A stretch of 64,000 nucleotides of DNA from AP-15 sp963777435 (lineage in GTDB: Bacteria; Pseudomonadota; Alphaproteobacteria; ATCC43930; CGMCC-115725), in contig CAVZQT010000002.1 of assembly GCA_963777435.1 (NCBI GenBank), forward strand, positions 434,001-498,000, written 5' to 3'. Positions 44,109 through 53,538 of this stretch are shown here, one piece after another. A model generated the notes under the pieces. It worked only from the letters and a program-made list of their open reading frames with translations. It did not search any database and was not told where the DNA came from. Both the position numbers and the translations under genes were made by a program. Every line of letters begins with the position of its first letter. Position 1 is the stretch's first letter.

Positions 44109-45128
44109 TCAGCAGGACTGGAACAGCTGCTGGATCGCAGCGACATCGCTGGTCGTGGTCAATGCCAGCATCAGCAGGATGCGCGCCTTTTGCGGGCTCA
44201 GATCCTCGCCGGCGACGGTCCCCAACTCGCGCAATCGGCGGCGTGGCGCTACCCGGCCGCTGGCGGCGCGGGTGCATTGGACGACAACAACGCCGGCCTT
44301 CAGCGCGCGCTCGAACGCCGCCCGCTGAGCGGGGGTCGGGCTGCCCGGCGCGAACCCGGCCGACACTAAACCGCGGGCGCCGGCTGCGACCGCCGCTTCG
44401 ACCAGCGCTCCATCGGCGCCGGCGTATGAATAAATGATGTCGACCCGCGGCAGGGGTTCCTTGAGATCGCTCGTCGCGAACGCACCATCGGGCATATGAG
44501 CGCCCAACGGCGCCCGGTAGAAATGCACTCCATCGCCATCGACATGGCCGAGCGCGCCAAAATCGAACGACCGGAAAGTCTGCACCCGATAGGTCGAGGT
44601 TTTGACGACATCGCGCGCCGCGTTGATCTCGTCATTGAGGAGCACGAGCACACCTTTGCCATGCGCCGCCTCTGAGCCGGCGAGACGCAATGCGTTGACC
44701 AGATTCATGCCGGCATCGGTACCGAGCGCGCTCGCCGGCCTCTGGGCGCCGACCAAGACCACCGGCTGATTGACTGCGAGCGTCAGGTTTAGAAAAAACG
44801 CGGTCTCTTCCAGGGTCGCGGTGCCGTGGGTGATGACAAAACCGGCGGTGGCGGGCTCGTCACGCGCGATCTTGTGGATCAGCGCGCGCAATTCGAGCCA
44901 TTCGGGAGGCCCGATGTCGGTGCTGCCGACTTGGCGAACGGTGACCGGAACCGGATCGGCGACGAGCCGGGTTTCCGGGAAGCGATCGAGCAGCGCCTCG
45001 GCGGTGAGCTTCTGCCCGAAATCGGGATAATCGAGCACATCGAGGCTTGACGCTCCCAGAGAGGAGATCGTGCCGCCGGTGCCGATCACGGCCACGCGCG
45101 GAAGTGTTGTCGACGGGCTCGCTGCCAT
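44109..45128 (-). CDS. Asparaginase-family amidohydrolase with an altered substrate-binding residue
   Basis: Start at 45128 (MAASPSTT), 339 aa. The first catalytic Thr is in VIGTGGTISS. The second motif reads VITHGTATLEETAFFLNL, where classical asparaginases have HGTDT; the Asp that holds the substrate amino group is Ala here. The Lys of the catalytic triad is kept (RDVVKTST). The fold is clear, but activity on asparagine is doubtful. It may prefer another amide. It follows nrtS by 16 bp on the same strand and may be the last gene of the transporter operon. Confidence 0.85.
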   Translation of the reverse strand: MAASPSTTLPRVAVIGTGGTISSLGASSLDVLDYPDFGQKLTAEALLDRFPETRLVADPVPVTVRQVGSTDIGPPEWLELRALIHKIARDEPATAGFVITHGTATLEETAFFLNLTLAVNQPVVLVGAQRPASALGTDAGMNLVNALRLAGSEAAHGKGVLVLLNDEINAARDVVKTSTYRVQTFRSFDFGALGHVDGDGVHFYRAPLGAHMPDGAFATSDLKEPLPRVDIIYSYAGADGALVEAAVAAGARGLVSAGFAPGSPTPAQRAAFERALKAGVVVVQCTRAASGRVAPRRRLRELGTVAGEDLSPQKARILLMLALTTTSDVAAIQQLFQSC

Positions 45129-45144
45129 TAAGCGCCTCCTGCGA

Positions 45145-45417
45145 TCAGGTCGGATGCGTCCGATCGCGCCGATCAACTTGAAGCCGGAACGACACCGCTC
45201 CATAGGTGCTGACGAAATACGGCACGAGATAGGTCAGCGCCAGCTTGGCGACATCCACGGGCTGCTCTGAGAAAATCTTGTCACCCTGGTTGATCAGATT
45301 GAGGATACTTCCGACGATCAGCGCTACCCATAGAGACCGGCGCGGCACTCCGCCGGTGATCGCGTAATGGTAGGCCAGTTCCCAGCGATGCGCGGTGGCC
45401 CTCCCGACCTTGCTCAC
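45145..45417 (-). CDS. nrtS: NrtS-like small membrane transporter subunit
   Basis: A 90-aa protein with two membrane helices: RRSLWVALIVGSILNLINQG with D following, and KLALTYLVPYFVSTYGAV. LNLINQGD and TYLVPY..STYGA are the signature of NrtS proteins, reported as nitrate/nitrite transporters. The GTG start at 45417 overlaps the TGA stop of the preceding ABC gene as GTGA, so translation is coupled. Its presence inside a branched-chain-type ABC operon is unusual. Confidence 0.8.
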   Translation of the reverse strand: MSKVGRATAHRWELAYHYAITGGVPRRSLWVALIVGSILNLINQGDKIFSEQPVDVAKLALTYLVPYFVSTYGAVSFRLQVDRRDRTHPT

Positions 45418-46208
45418 GACAGCCAGCGTTTGCGGCGCCGGTAATGCTTGAGGTCGCGATACGATTTGCGGGCGCCGGCCTCGTTGAGACCGAGGTAGAA
45501 TTCCTTGATGTCCGAATTCTGACGCAACGCCTCGGCTGGGCCTTCGAGCACGATCCGGCCATTTTCCATGACGTAGCCGTGATCGGCGATGTCGAGCGCC
45601 AATGCCGCGTTCTGCTCGACCAATAAAACCGTCAGCCCGCGCTCCTCGCGCAGGCCGCGAATGATGCCGAAGATCTCCGCCACCAATAGCGGCGCTAGCC
45701 CGAGCGAGGGCTCGTCGAGCAGGATCACCTTGGGCTCGCACATCAAGGCGCGGCCGATCACCAGCATCTGCTGCTCGCCGCCCGACAGATAGCCCGAGGC
45801 CTGATGGCGGCGCTCCTTTAGCACCGGAAAGGTGTCGAAGATGCCGTCGATCGCCTGGCGCACGCGATTAAAATCGCGCCGGATATGCGCCCCGGCGACA
45901 AGATTTTCCTCGACCGTCAGGTTTTCGAAGACTCGCCTGCCCTCGAATACCTGGGCGACGCCGCGGCGCACCACGTCATGCGGCGCCAGCCGGTCGAGCC
46001 TGTCGCCATCGAGTTCGACGGTCCCCTTGGTGACCTCGCCGCGCTCGCTGCGCAGTAAACCCGAAATCGCCTTCAAGGTGGTCGTCTTGCCCGCCCCGTT
46101 GGCGCCGAGCAGGGTCGTGATATGGCCCTCCTCGGCGGTCAACGAAACGCCCTTCAACACCAAGATGACGCCATCATAGACGACCTCGATGTTGTTAAGC
46201 GCGAGCAC
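45414..46208 (-). CDS. livF: Branched-chain amino-acid-type ABC transporter, ATP-binding protein LivF
   Basis: A 264-aa ABC ATPase. Walker A is GANGAGKTT, the signature is LSGGEQQM and Walker B is VILLDEPSLGLAP. MLALNNIEVVYDG and the H-loop region VLLVEQN complete it. It energises LivHM together with LivG. The C-terminal tail after LGLNEAG is basic and longer than usual. It lies immediately downstream of the substrate-binding protein and is translationally coupled to nrtS. Confidence 0.93.
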   Translation of the reverse strand: MLALNNIEVVYDGVILVLKGVSLTAEEGHITTLLGANGAGKTTTLKAISGLLRSERGEVTKGTVELDGDRLDRLAPHDVVRRGVAQVFEGRRVFENLTVEENLVAGAHIRRDFNRVRQAIDGIFDTFPVLKERRHQASGYLSGGEQQMLVIGRALMCEPKVILLDEPSLGLAPLLVAEIFGIIRGLREERGLTVLLVEQNAALALDIADHGYVMENGRIVLEGPAEALRQNSDIKEFYLGLNEAGARKSYRDLKHYRRRKRWLS

Positions 46209-46244
46209 AGCCAGCCTCGGACGCTTGCCCTTTGGCCGGGCGCT

Positions 46245-47498
46245 CTACTCGGTCTTCTCGGCGGTCTTGACTGCGTTCCACACAACCTCCCTGTAGGCGC
46301 GGAACCAGTCGGTTGCCGGGACAAAACCGTTGCCTTTGACCGTAAAGACCTTAACCCAGCCGCCACCCTCGTGATCTTCGGGCGTGATCTGCAAAGGCGG
46401 CACCAACCCGCCAAGCGTCATGTCCTTGATTCGCTCGAAACCCTTTTTGACATCGGTCCCGGTCGGCGGCTTGCCGTTGCTGATCTTTAACGCATTGCGC
46501 AAACCTTCGACTTGTACTGCCGCCTGCAACAGGCCGCGGTTATAGACGACGGTGTCGTCCATTGTTTCCGGGGCTGACTTGCCTTCCTTCTTGTACATAT
46601 CCCGGATTTTTTGGCGGACCGGATAGTCGTCGCCGGCGCCGGCGAACTGGAGCGCGTTATAGCCCTGCGCGATGCCCCAGCCCCCGGCGGCCTTGATATC
46701 GGCCTCGGCCCCCGCCCAGACAAAGCCGAGCACCTTCGAGAGCGGATAACCGTTACGCTTTAGCTCCTTGATCGCCACCGAAGGCGAGCGTCCAAAGAGG
46801 TGAGCGAGTACGAAATCGGGGTGGTAGCGCTGTGTAATGTCGATGATCTGCGCGCCCATCTCGACGCCCGGCGGCGGGACCGCGAAGGTGCGAAGCTCAA
46901 ACCCTTCCTGCTTTTGCAATGCCTCGATAACCGGCAGAGGCTCCTTGCCGGCGGGATTGTCGTAATAGACGTACGCTATCTTTTTCCCTTTGAGATTGCC
47001 GCCAAGCTGGTCCTTTGCGAATTTAACGGCGGCCGCACCCTGCGAGAAGTAACTGGCGGCAATCGGGAACAGATAAGGGTAGTGCTGGCCATCCGCCGCC
47101 GCGGCAATGCCAAACCCGGGAGTCGTATCGGCGATCTTGTCCTGTTCAATCCTTTCGTTGAGCGCATGAGTCTGGGGTGTGCCATACGTCGTCAGGACGA
47201 CGGCGCCCTGCTGTTTGAAGCGCTCATAAGCCTCGACCGCAGGCGGCACCTTGTATTGCATATCGATTTCGGGGTGCTCGATCTTGTACCCGTCGATACC
47301 GCCCTCGGAGTTGATCAAGTTGAAATAATCGTGCATCGCCGGGCACAACACGGTGCCGACGATCTGTGTCGCGCCAGTGCGGTCACACATCACCCCGTCG
47401 ACGATTTTCTTGTCCTGGGCCATCGCGGTGGCGGCGACCCCCAACCCGATCGCGGCGCCAATTGCGAGCGCCAATACATTATAAGGCAGACGTCTCAT
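46245..47498 (-). CDS. ABC transporter substrate-binding protein (LivK/peripla_BP_6 type)
   Basis: 417 aa with a signal peptide (LALAIGAAIGLGVAATAMAQ). The mature type I periplasmic binding fold shows INSEGGIDGYKIE, VVLTTYGTPQT, KGKKIAYVYYDNPAGKE and HPDFVLAHLFGRSPSVAI. It captures the substrate in the periplasm and delivers it to LivHM. Its operon includes an acyl-CoA ligase, so an organic acid (aromatic, fatty or branched) is as likely as an amino acid. The ligand is not readable from sequence. Confidence 0.9.
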   Translation of the reverse strand: MRRLPYNVLALAIGAAIGLGVAATAMAQDKKIVDGVMCDRTGATQIVGTVLCPAMHDYFNLINSEGGIDGYKIEHPEIDMQYKVPPAVEAYERFKQQGAVVLTTYGTPQTHALNERIEQDKIADTTPGFGIAAAADGQHYPYLFPIAASYFSQGAAAVKFAKDQLGGNLKGKKIAYVYYDNPAGKEPLPVIEALQKQEGFELRTFAVPPPGVEMGAQIIDITQRYHPDFVLAHLFGRSPSVAIKELKRNGYPLSKVLGFVWAGAEADIKAAGGWGIAQGYNALQFAGAGDDYPVRQKIRDMYKKEGKSAPETMDDTVVYNRGLLQAAVQVEGLRNALKISNGKPPTGTDVKKGFERIKDMTLGGLVPPLQITPEDHEGGGWVKVFTVKGNGFVPATDWFRAYREVVWNAVKTAEKTE

Positions 47499-47524
47499 CT
47501 AGGTTCTCCCTTCGCTCCCAGCAG

Positions 47525-48592
47525 TTAATAAGAAAATGGCCAAAGCCGGAAGTAATTGCGCACGTTCCGCCATAACCGCGCCAAGCCCTCTGGCTCGACG
47601 ATCAAAAAGAAGATGATCAGAGCCCCGAAGATCACCAGCCGCAGACTGGGAATGGTACTGTGAAGGTCAGCCTGCGAAAAGAACAGACTGCCAAAAGATT
47701 GCAATGCCCAGCGGGTAACGATCGGCAGCAGGGTGACAAAAACCGCGCCATAGATCGACCCTAGGACCGAACCGAGCCCGCCGATAATGACCATCGCCAG
47801 ATAGTCGATCGAGACGTCTATCTGAAACTGCTCATAATTGGCGAGGCCCAGATAATAGCTCTCCAACACGCCGGCCACCCCGGCATAGAATGACGAGATC
47901 GCAAAAGCATAGAGCTTGTATCGGAAAATATTGATGCCGATGATCTCGGCAGCGATGTCCTGATCACGAATGGCAATAAAGGCGCGTCCAATGCGGCTGC
48001 GGACCAAGTTCAACGTAGCAACGATCGCCAGGACCGCGAAAAACATCAAAAACAGATAGATACCTGCCTCGCTGGTGATCCGAGTGCCGAAAATCGAGGG
48101 GCGCGGGATTTCGATCGACGATTGCACGCCGCCCGATATCCACTGGACATGATTAATCGTCCATTCGATGATCAGCTGCGCCGCAAGCGTAGCGATCGCC
48201 AGATAAATTCCCTTGATGCGCAATGACGGGATGCCGACGATGATCCCGATCAGCGCCGCCATCAGGCCGCCGGCCGGGATTGTGATCCAGAACGGCATGC
48301 CAAGCCGCACGATCAAATTGGCGGCAGTGTAGGCACCAACCGACATAAAGGCGCCGGCGCCGATTGAGATTTGCCCCGTATAGCCGACAAGGATATTGAG
48401 CCCGAGCGCGCCGACAATTGCGATCAGGCATAAATTTAATAGCGAGACGTAGTAAACAGAAAGAGTCAGTGGCGCCACGACAATAAACAGACCGGCAAAG
48501 GCCGCCACTGCCCAGCGGGCGATCGGCAGCGGAAACAACGACATGTCGGCGGCATAACTGGTCTTGTAGACGCCGGCTTCGCGATGGAACAT
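47525..48592 (-). CDS. livM: Branched-chain amino-acid-type ABC permease LivM
   Basis: A 355-aa inner-membrane permease with 8-9 helices. LNILVGYTGQISIGAGAFMS is the family hallmark. Others are GIYLAIATLAAQLIIEW and SYYLGLANYEQF, with the EAA-type loop region IIGGLGSVLGSIYGA. It pairs with LivH to form the channel. It lies 15 bp downstream of livH. Confidence 0.93.
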   Translation of the reverse strand: MFHREAGVYKTSYAADMSLFPLPIARWAVAAFAGLFIVVAPLTLSVYYVSLLNLCLIAIVGALGLNILVGYTGQISIGAGAFMSVGAYTAANLIVRLGMPFWITIPAGGLMAALIGIIVGIPSLRIKGIYLAIATLAAQLIIEWTINHVQWISGGVQSSIEIPRPSIFGTRITSEAGIYLFLMFFAVLAIVATLNLVRSRIGRAFIAIRDQDIAAEIIGINIFRYKLYAFAISSFYAGVAGVLESYYLGLANYEQFQIDVSIDYLAMVIIGGLGSVLGSIYGAVFVTLLPIVTRWALQSFGSLFFSQADLHSTIPSLRLVIFGALIIFFLIVEPEGLARLWRNVRNYFRLWPFSY

Positions 48593-48607
48593 TGGTCTCG
48601 CCTTGGT

Positions 48608-49513
48608 CTACACGCGCTCGATCCGACGGCGCCCAAAAATGCCTTCGGGCCGGATCATCAGCACCGCGATCATCAGGACATAAGGGGCAAAGTCCTTGGT
48701 GCCGCCACCGACCAGCGGATCGAGGTAGCCGGCTGCCAGGTTCTCGACAACGCCGACAATCAAACCGCCGAGGACGGCGCCAACGATCGAGTCGAGTCCG
48801 CCCAGGATCACCACCGGGAAGACCTTCAGCCCTACCAGAGCGAGTTGATTGTCGACCCCGAGCATCGCCCCCCAAACGATGCCGCCCAAGGCTGAAACGA
48901 CGCCGGCGAGCGCCCAGGCAAAAGCAAAATAGCGCTGGACATTGATTCCCATCGCCATCGCCACTTGCTGGTTGTCGGCAACCGAGCGCATTGCGATGCC
49001 CATCCGGCTCTTTAGAAAAAACCAGCTGAAGGTGGACAAGAAAACGATGCTTACGCCGGCGCCAACAAGCTGCACGCGCGGCAGCATGACCGGGCCCAAA
49101 AAGAACGGGGTGTCGCCGATCGGCATTACAATGGCCTGGGTTCCAGCCCCGAATATCAGGACGGCGAGACCCCGAAGCACCGCCGCAAGACCGATCGTCG
49201 CCATCACGACAGCAATGATCGGGCGTCCGATCAGCGGCCGCAGCACGGCGCGCTCGATGCCAAAGCCGAGCGCCACCATGCCGCCTATCGAGAGCAATGC
49301 CGCGACCCAGAATGGCAGCCCGGCCATTGCCGCGGCGCCCGCGGCGATAAAACCGGCGAACATGACAAATTCGCCTTGCGCGAAATTGATCGCGTCGGTG
49401 GCCTTGTAGATCAGCACAAACCCAAGTGCGATCAGCGAGTACATAAGGCCGATCAACACACCGTTTGTCAACAGGACGAGGGTAAACTGCCAATCAATCC
49501 CGAGCATGGACAT
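48608..49513 (-). CDS. livH: Branched-chain amino-acid-type ABC permease LivH
   Basis: 301 aa with about 8 helices. NGVLIGLMYSLIALGFVLIY is the classic LivH N-terminal motif, followed by KATDAINFAQGEFVMFAG. LGGLDSIVGAVLGGLIVGVV is the C-terminal permease motif. Translation probably begins at 49513 or at the second ATG, 49507. It is three bases after the acyl-CoA ligase stop, tight enough for coupling. Confidence 0.93.
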   Translation of the reverse strand: MSMLGIDWQFTLVLLTNGVLIGLMYSLIALGFVLIYKATDAINFAQGEFVMFAGFIAAGAAAMAGLPFWVAALLSIGGMVALGFGIERAVLRPLIGRPIIAVVMATIGLAAVLRGLAVLIFGAGTQAIVMPIGDTPFFLGPVMLPRVQLVGAGVSIVFLSTFSWFFLKSRMGIAMRSVADNQQVAMAMGINVQRYFAFAWALAGVVSALGGIVWGAMLGVDNQLALVGLKVFPVVILGGLDSIVGAVLGGLIVGVVENLAAGYLDPLVGGGTKDFAPYVLMIAVLMIRPEGIFGRRRIERV

Positions 49514-49516
49514 TGC

Positions 49517-51475
49517 TCAGGCGTAGGCTGGGACACGCGCCGGCATTTCCTCGCCGGGGATTGTGTCGATCGCGAGCCGGGTTTCGAGCCGACCCTTGCG
49601 GCCGTCCTCATAGGTGATCTCGGTCACCAATTCGACCGCATCTTCATCGCTGTAAATCGCCTCGACAGCCGCGGTATATTTTTCGGCGATAAAGCGGCGG
49701 CGGACCTTGCGAGTTCGGGTGATCTCGCTGTCGTCGGCGTCAAACTCCTTGCCAAGCAGCATGAAGCGGCGAATGCGGGCGGCGGCCGGCAAGCCGGCGT
49801 TACAGCGCGCGATCTCGTCGGCGATCAACCGGCGAATTTCCGGCTTCGCGCTCAGATCCTGGAACGAGGTGTAGGCGAGGTTGTGGCGCTCGGCCCAATT
49901 GCCGACGGTGCCGAGGTCGATCGCGATCATCGCAGCGACAAACGGGCGCTGGTCGCCAAACGCCACCGCCTCGGCGATATACGCACTGTATTTGAGCTTG
50001 TTTTCGACGAATTGCGGCGCAAACGGCGTGCCGTCGGCGAGCTTGCCGACATCGCGGGCCCGGTCGACGACCACGAGATGGCCGCGGCGATCGACATAAC
50101 CGCAATCGCCGGTGCGGAACCAGCCCTCGGCGTCAACCGCCTCGCGCGTGGCCTCCGGCTGCCTGTAGTAGCCCTGAAACACCGCTGGCGAGCGGACCAT
50201 CACCTCGCCGGTCTCGCCGATCCGGATTTCGGCGCCCGGAATGGCGGGACCGACGCTGTCCGGATCGACTTCGCTATCGCGCTGCAGCGCGGCGAGCCCC
50301 GACAATTCGGTCGAGCCCCAGACCTGCTTCAAATTGACGCCGAAAGCGCGAAAAAAGCGAAACGTATCGGCCCCAAGCGGCGCGCCCCCGGTATAGGCCC
50401 AGCGCGCCCGGCCGAGACCCAGCTGGTCTCGCACCGGGCCGTACACCAGAACTTCACCAATCATCAGGCCAAGGCGCAGCGACAGCGAAAGGCGTTCACC
50501 GGCGGCCCGCGCGGCTTCGGCCCGCTCGGCGAGACCGCGAAAAAATTCGAAAGTCCGGCGCTTGATCGGCGACGCGTCGGCGGCCCGGACCCGCAATTGG
50601 GTCAGCAAGTTTTCCCAAATCCGCGGCGGCGCCAAGGCCACTGTCGGGCCGAGCTCTCGCAAATCGCGCTGCACCGTCTCCGGACGCTCCGGGCAATTGC
50701 AGGCGAAGCCGACGAGCAAAGTCAGGACCAACGAGAACAGCGATTCGCCAATCCACGCCATCGGCAGGTAGGAGAGGATGTTATCGGTCGGGCGGATATC
50801 CTCGGCGGCGACAAACCCTTTGGCCGCGGCCAACAGATTGGCGTGCGACAGCATTACCCCTTTGGGGTTACCCGTCGTGCCGGAGGTATAGGTCAGCAGC
50901 GCTACGTCGTCGGCGCGACCCTTGTCGATCTCACCCTCGACATAACCGGGGTGGGATTTGCCGAGCTCGCGGCCGGCCACCTGGATCTGGTCAAAGGCTT
51001 CGAGCGCAGACGCCGGGTAATGCCGCATGCCGCGCGGGTCGTCGTAAACAATCAGCTCGAGCGAGGGCAGCCGCGCCCGCAATGACAGGATCTTGTCGAT
51101 TTGCTCCTGGTTCTCGGCCACGACCACCCGGATTTCGGCGTGGTCGAGGACATAGGCCATCTCGGTTGCGATCGCGTCCTGATAGATCGGCACCGCGATG
51201 CCGCCGAGGCAGTGCGCCGCCAATTGCGCCCAGTAAAGCCGCGGGCGGTTGTCGCCGATGACGGCGAGCTTGTCGCCGCGACGAAAGCCATGGGCCGCGA
51301 GCCCGAGCGCAAAGTCGAGCACCTCGCGTTCGTACTCGGCCCAGGTAAAGGTCTGCCAGATGCCAAGGGTTTTTTCGCGGATCGCCGGCCTGGACGCCAT
51401 TGTCGCCGCATTACGGCTCAACAGGCGCGGCAACGTGTCGTGCTCGGTGTCGCGAGATGCGCGCTCGCCGCTCAC
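49517..51475 (-). CDS. AMP-forming acyl-CoA ligase (long-chain/aryl type)
   Basis: 652 aa from a GTG at 51475 that overlaps the livG stop as GTGA. The AMP-binding core is LLTYTSGTTGNPKGVMLSH. Further motifs are YLPMAWIGESLFSL, QVWGSTELSGLAAL, GWFRTGDCGYVDRRGHLVVV and a C-terminal KVRRRFIAEKY. It activates a carboxylic acid to its CoA ester via an acyl-adenylate. Embedded in a liv-type operon between livG and livH, it probably traps the acid as it enters. Similar liv-plus-FadD cassettes serve aromatic or fatty-acid uptake in proteobacteria; the exact acid is unknown. Confidence 0.92.
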   Translation of the reverse strand: MSGERASRDTEHDTLPRLLSRNAATMASRPAIREKTLGIWQTFTWAEYEREVLDFALGLAAHGFRRGDKLAVIGDNRPRLYWAQLAAHCLGGIAVPIYQDAIATEMAYVLDHAEIRVVVAENQEQIDKILSLRARLPSLELIVYDDPRGMRHYPASALEAFDQIQVAGRELGKSHPGYVEGEIDKGRADDVALLTYTSGTTGNPKGVMLSHANLLAAAKGFVAAEDIRPTDNILSYLPMAWIGESLFSLVLTLLVGFACNCPERPETVQRDLRELGPTVALAPPRIWENLLTQLRVRAADASPIKRRTFEFFRGLAERAEAARAAGERLSLSLRLGLMIGEVLVYGPVRDQLGLGRARWAYTGGAPLGADTFRFFRAFGVNLKQVWGSTELSGLAALQRDSEVDPDSVGPAIPGAEIRIGETGEVMVRSPAVFQGYYRQPEATREAVDAEGWFRTGDCGYVDRRGHLVVVDRARDVGKLADGTPFAPQFVENKLKYSAYIAEAVAFGDQRPFVAAMIAIDLGTVGNWAERHNLAYTSFQDLSAKPEIRRLIADEIARCNAGLPAAARIRRFMLLGKEFDADDSEITRTRKVRRRFIAEKYTAAVEAIYSDEDAVELVTEITYEDGRKGRLETRLAIDTIPGEEMPARVPAYA

Positions 51476-52302
51476 GCCGCTGCCTCCCGTTGGCGCTGTG
51501 CGCCGCCGCCGAGATAGGCGCGGATTACATCGGGATGGCGCTGCACTTCGTCCGGGGTGCCGTCGGCGATCTTGCGGCCATGATCGAGCACCGCCACGCG
51601 CTCGGAAATATCCATCACCACCGCCATGTCGTGCTCGATCAGGATGATTGTGGTGCCCCATTCCCGATTCACTTCGAGAATAAAGCGCGCCATGTCCTCC
51701 TTTTCTTCCTGGTTCATGCCGCCCATCGGTTCGTCGAGCAGCAAGAGTTTGGGATCCAATGCCAGCGCGCGGCCGAGTTCGACCCGCTTTCTCAAGCCAT
51801 AAGCGAGGCCACTCGTCGGCTGCTTGCGCAAATCCTCGAGTTCGAGAAACTCGATCAATTCCTCGACCCGGGCGCGATGGGCTACTTCCTCGCGCTGCGC
51901 CAATCCCCAATAGACGAAGGACGAGAGCAGCCCGGCCCGCATCCGCACATGCCGCCCGAGCATAATGTTGTCGAGGACTGTCATGCCGCTGAACAGGGCG
52001 ATGTTTTGAAAGGTGCGGGCGATGCCCAGGGCCGCGATACCCGAAGGCCGCGTTCCGGTGATATCCTTAGCCTCGAACCGGATCGAGCCGGTATCGGGCT
52101 GGTAAAATCCGCTGATGATGTTGAGCAACGAGGTCTTTCCCGCGCCGTTGGGGCCGATGATCGAGGTCAGCCCGCCGCGGCGAACCGTCAGCGAAATGTC
52201 CTCGACCGCGCGCACCCCGCCGAAATGTTTTGACACCGCGGCGACCTCGAGCAGGGGGTCTCCATCTGCCGCAGCCCTGTGGCTGCTCAAAGTGCTCGAC
52301 AC
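51472..52302 (-). CDS. livG: Branched-chain amino-acid-type ABC transporter, ATP-binding protein LivG
   Basis: 276 aa, first gene of the operon. Walker A is GPNGAGKTS, Walker B is LLLLDEPMGGMNQEE, and the H-loop region is IILIEHDMAVVMD. The signature position reads SGLAYGLRKRVELG rather than LSGGQ, the relaxed form common in LivG. LGIARTFQNIALF is also typical. About 190 bases separate it from the divergent GTPase gene, and the operon promoter should lie there. Confidence 0.93.
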   Translation of the reverse strand: MSSTLSSHRAAADGDPLLEVAAVSKHFGGVRAVEDISLTVRRGGLTSIIGPNGAGKTSLLNIISGFYQPDTGSIRFEAKDITGTRPSGIAALGIARTFQNIALFSGMTVLDNIMLGRHVRMRAGLLSSFVYWGLAQREEVAHRARVEELIEFLELEDLRKQPTSGLAYGLRKRVELGRALALDPKLLLLDEPMGGMNQEEKEDMARFILEVNREWGTTIILIEHDMAVVMDISERVAVLDHGRKIADGTPDEVQRHPDVIRAYLGGGAQRQREAAA

Positions 52303-52491
52303 GATACCGTCCGCATTTCCTCGCCTGCCCGCCGCCCATGCCGAGCGATTATGGCCGCCATGATGCAGACGCAGACCAAAGAATGCAATCGCTTAAGCTG
52401 CGATTTTCATGGCGAGTTATCGGCACTTGCCGGGAGGCCCATCGCCGTGAAACGACCGCCGCGCGAATATCTCGTCCTTAATGGTTAAGAA

Positions 52492-53478
52492 ATGCCTGCG
52501 AGCGAAACAATCCCGACGACAGTGCTGACCGGGTTTCTCGGCAGCGGCAAGACCACCCTGTTGCGTCGAGCGCTGGTCTCGCCGGCACTTGCCGACACTG
52601 CCGTGATCATCAACGAAATCGGCGAGATCGCGATCGACCACCATCTCGTCGATTTTGTCGAAGGCAGCGTTGTCGAACTCCCCGGCGGTTGTCTGTGCTG
52701 CGCGGTGCGCGAGGATCTCGCCCGCACCCTGCGCGACTTGCTCGATCGGCGCGCAGCGGGGGACCTCCGAGCGTTCAGCCGCATCGTTGTCGAAACCACC
52801 GGGCTCGCCGACCCGGCGCCGATCCTCTACACGCTCGGGGCTGATCCGATGCTTGATCACTGCCTTCATCTCGCCGGGGTCGTGACCATGGTCGATAGCG
52901 TCACGGGTGCGGCGACCATCGACCGCTTCCCGGAGGCAGCGCGTCAGGCTGCACTAGCGGACACGCTCGCCATCAGCAAGACCGATCTGATGCCGCTCGC
53001 ACCGGAACTCGCCGCCCAACTCGATCGGCTGAACGGTCATGCCCGTCGGGTCGTGGCGCGGGATGCCGGAGATCCCGGCGCGCTGCTGTTCGATGCCGGC
53101 GGCCGGACCGCAGCGCCGGCCTTGCCGGACGAACCGGTCGCCGCGCACAGTCACGGCATTGACGCGTTTGCGATCAGTCTTGGCGGTGCTGTAAGCCGGC
53201 TCGATTTCGCCCGTGCATTAGGCGGGCTCGCCCGCGAGCGCGGCAATGATTTGTTGCGGGTCAAAGGGATCGTGCGCTTTTCCGATCGTCCGGATCGGCC
53301 GGCATTGGTGCAGGCAGCACAGCACGCGATGTTCGCGCCCGAATGGCTCGATAAATGGCCCGCCGACTGGCCCGCAGACGACCGCCGCAGCCGTTTGGTC
53401 TTTGTCGTGCACGAGATCCCGCGCGCCGAGGTGCTCGCGCATTTCGCCTTTGCCCAGCCGGCGCTGTGCGGCGGTTAG
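52492..53478 (+). CDS. COG0523 (CobW-like) metallochaperone GTPase
   Basis: 328 aa. Walker A is GFLGSGKTTLLRR. The family metal motif CxCC is in PGGCLCCAVRED. The guanine-specificity motif reads SKTD. A His-containing segment (AAHSHGIDAF) and the CobW C-terminal domain (LLRVKGIVRFSD) follow. COG0523 proteins deliver zinc, cobalt or other metals to target enzymes using GTP. No neighbouring metal enzyme or Zur box is evident, so the metal is undecided. It starts on the opposite strand from livG. Confidence 0.9.
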   Translation: MPASETIPTTVLTGFLGSGKTTLLRRALVSPALADTAVIINEIGEIAIDHHLVDFVEGSVVELPGGCLCCAVREDLARTLRDLLDRRAAGDLRAFSRIVVETTGLADPAPILYTLGADPMLDHCLHLAGVVTMVDSVTGAATIDRFPEAARQAALADTLAISKTDLMPLAPELAAQLDRLNGHARRVVARDAGDPGALLFDAGGRTAAPALPDEPVAAHSHGIDAFAISLGGAVSRLDFARALGGLARERGNDLLRVKGIVRFSDRPDRPALVQAAQHAMFAPEWLDKWPADWPADDRRSRLVFVVHEIPRAEVLAHFAFAQPALCGG

Positions 53479-53538
53479 ACCGAGTTTAGCGGGTGTGCAA
53501 GGCGGTCGGGCGAATACCTTAGGTAACGTCAGCCGTGC

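Noticed and set aside
49376..51085. 569-aa open frame on the plus strand
   Set aside because: Antisense to the acyl-CoA ligase and the end of livH; no recognisable protein features.
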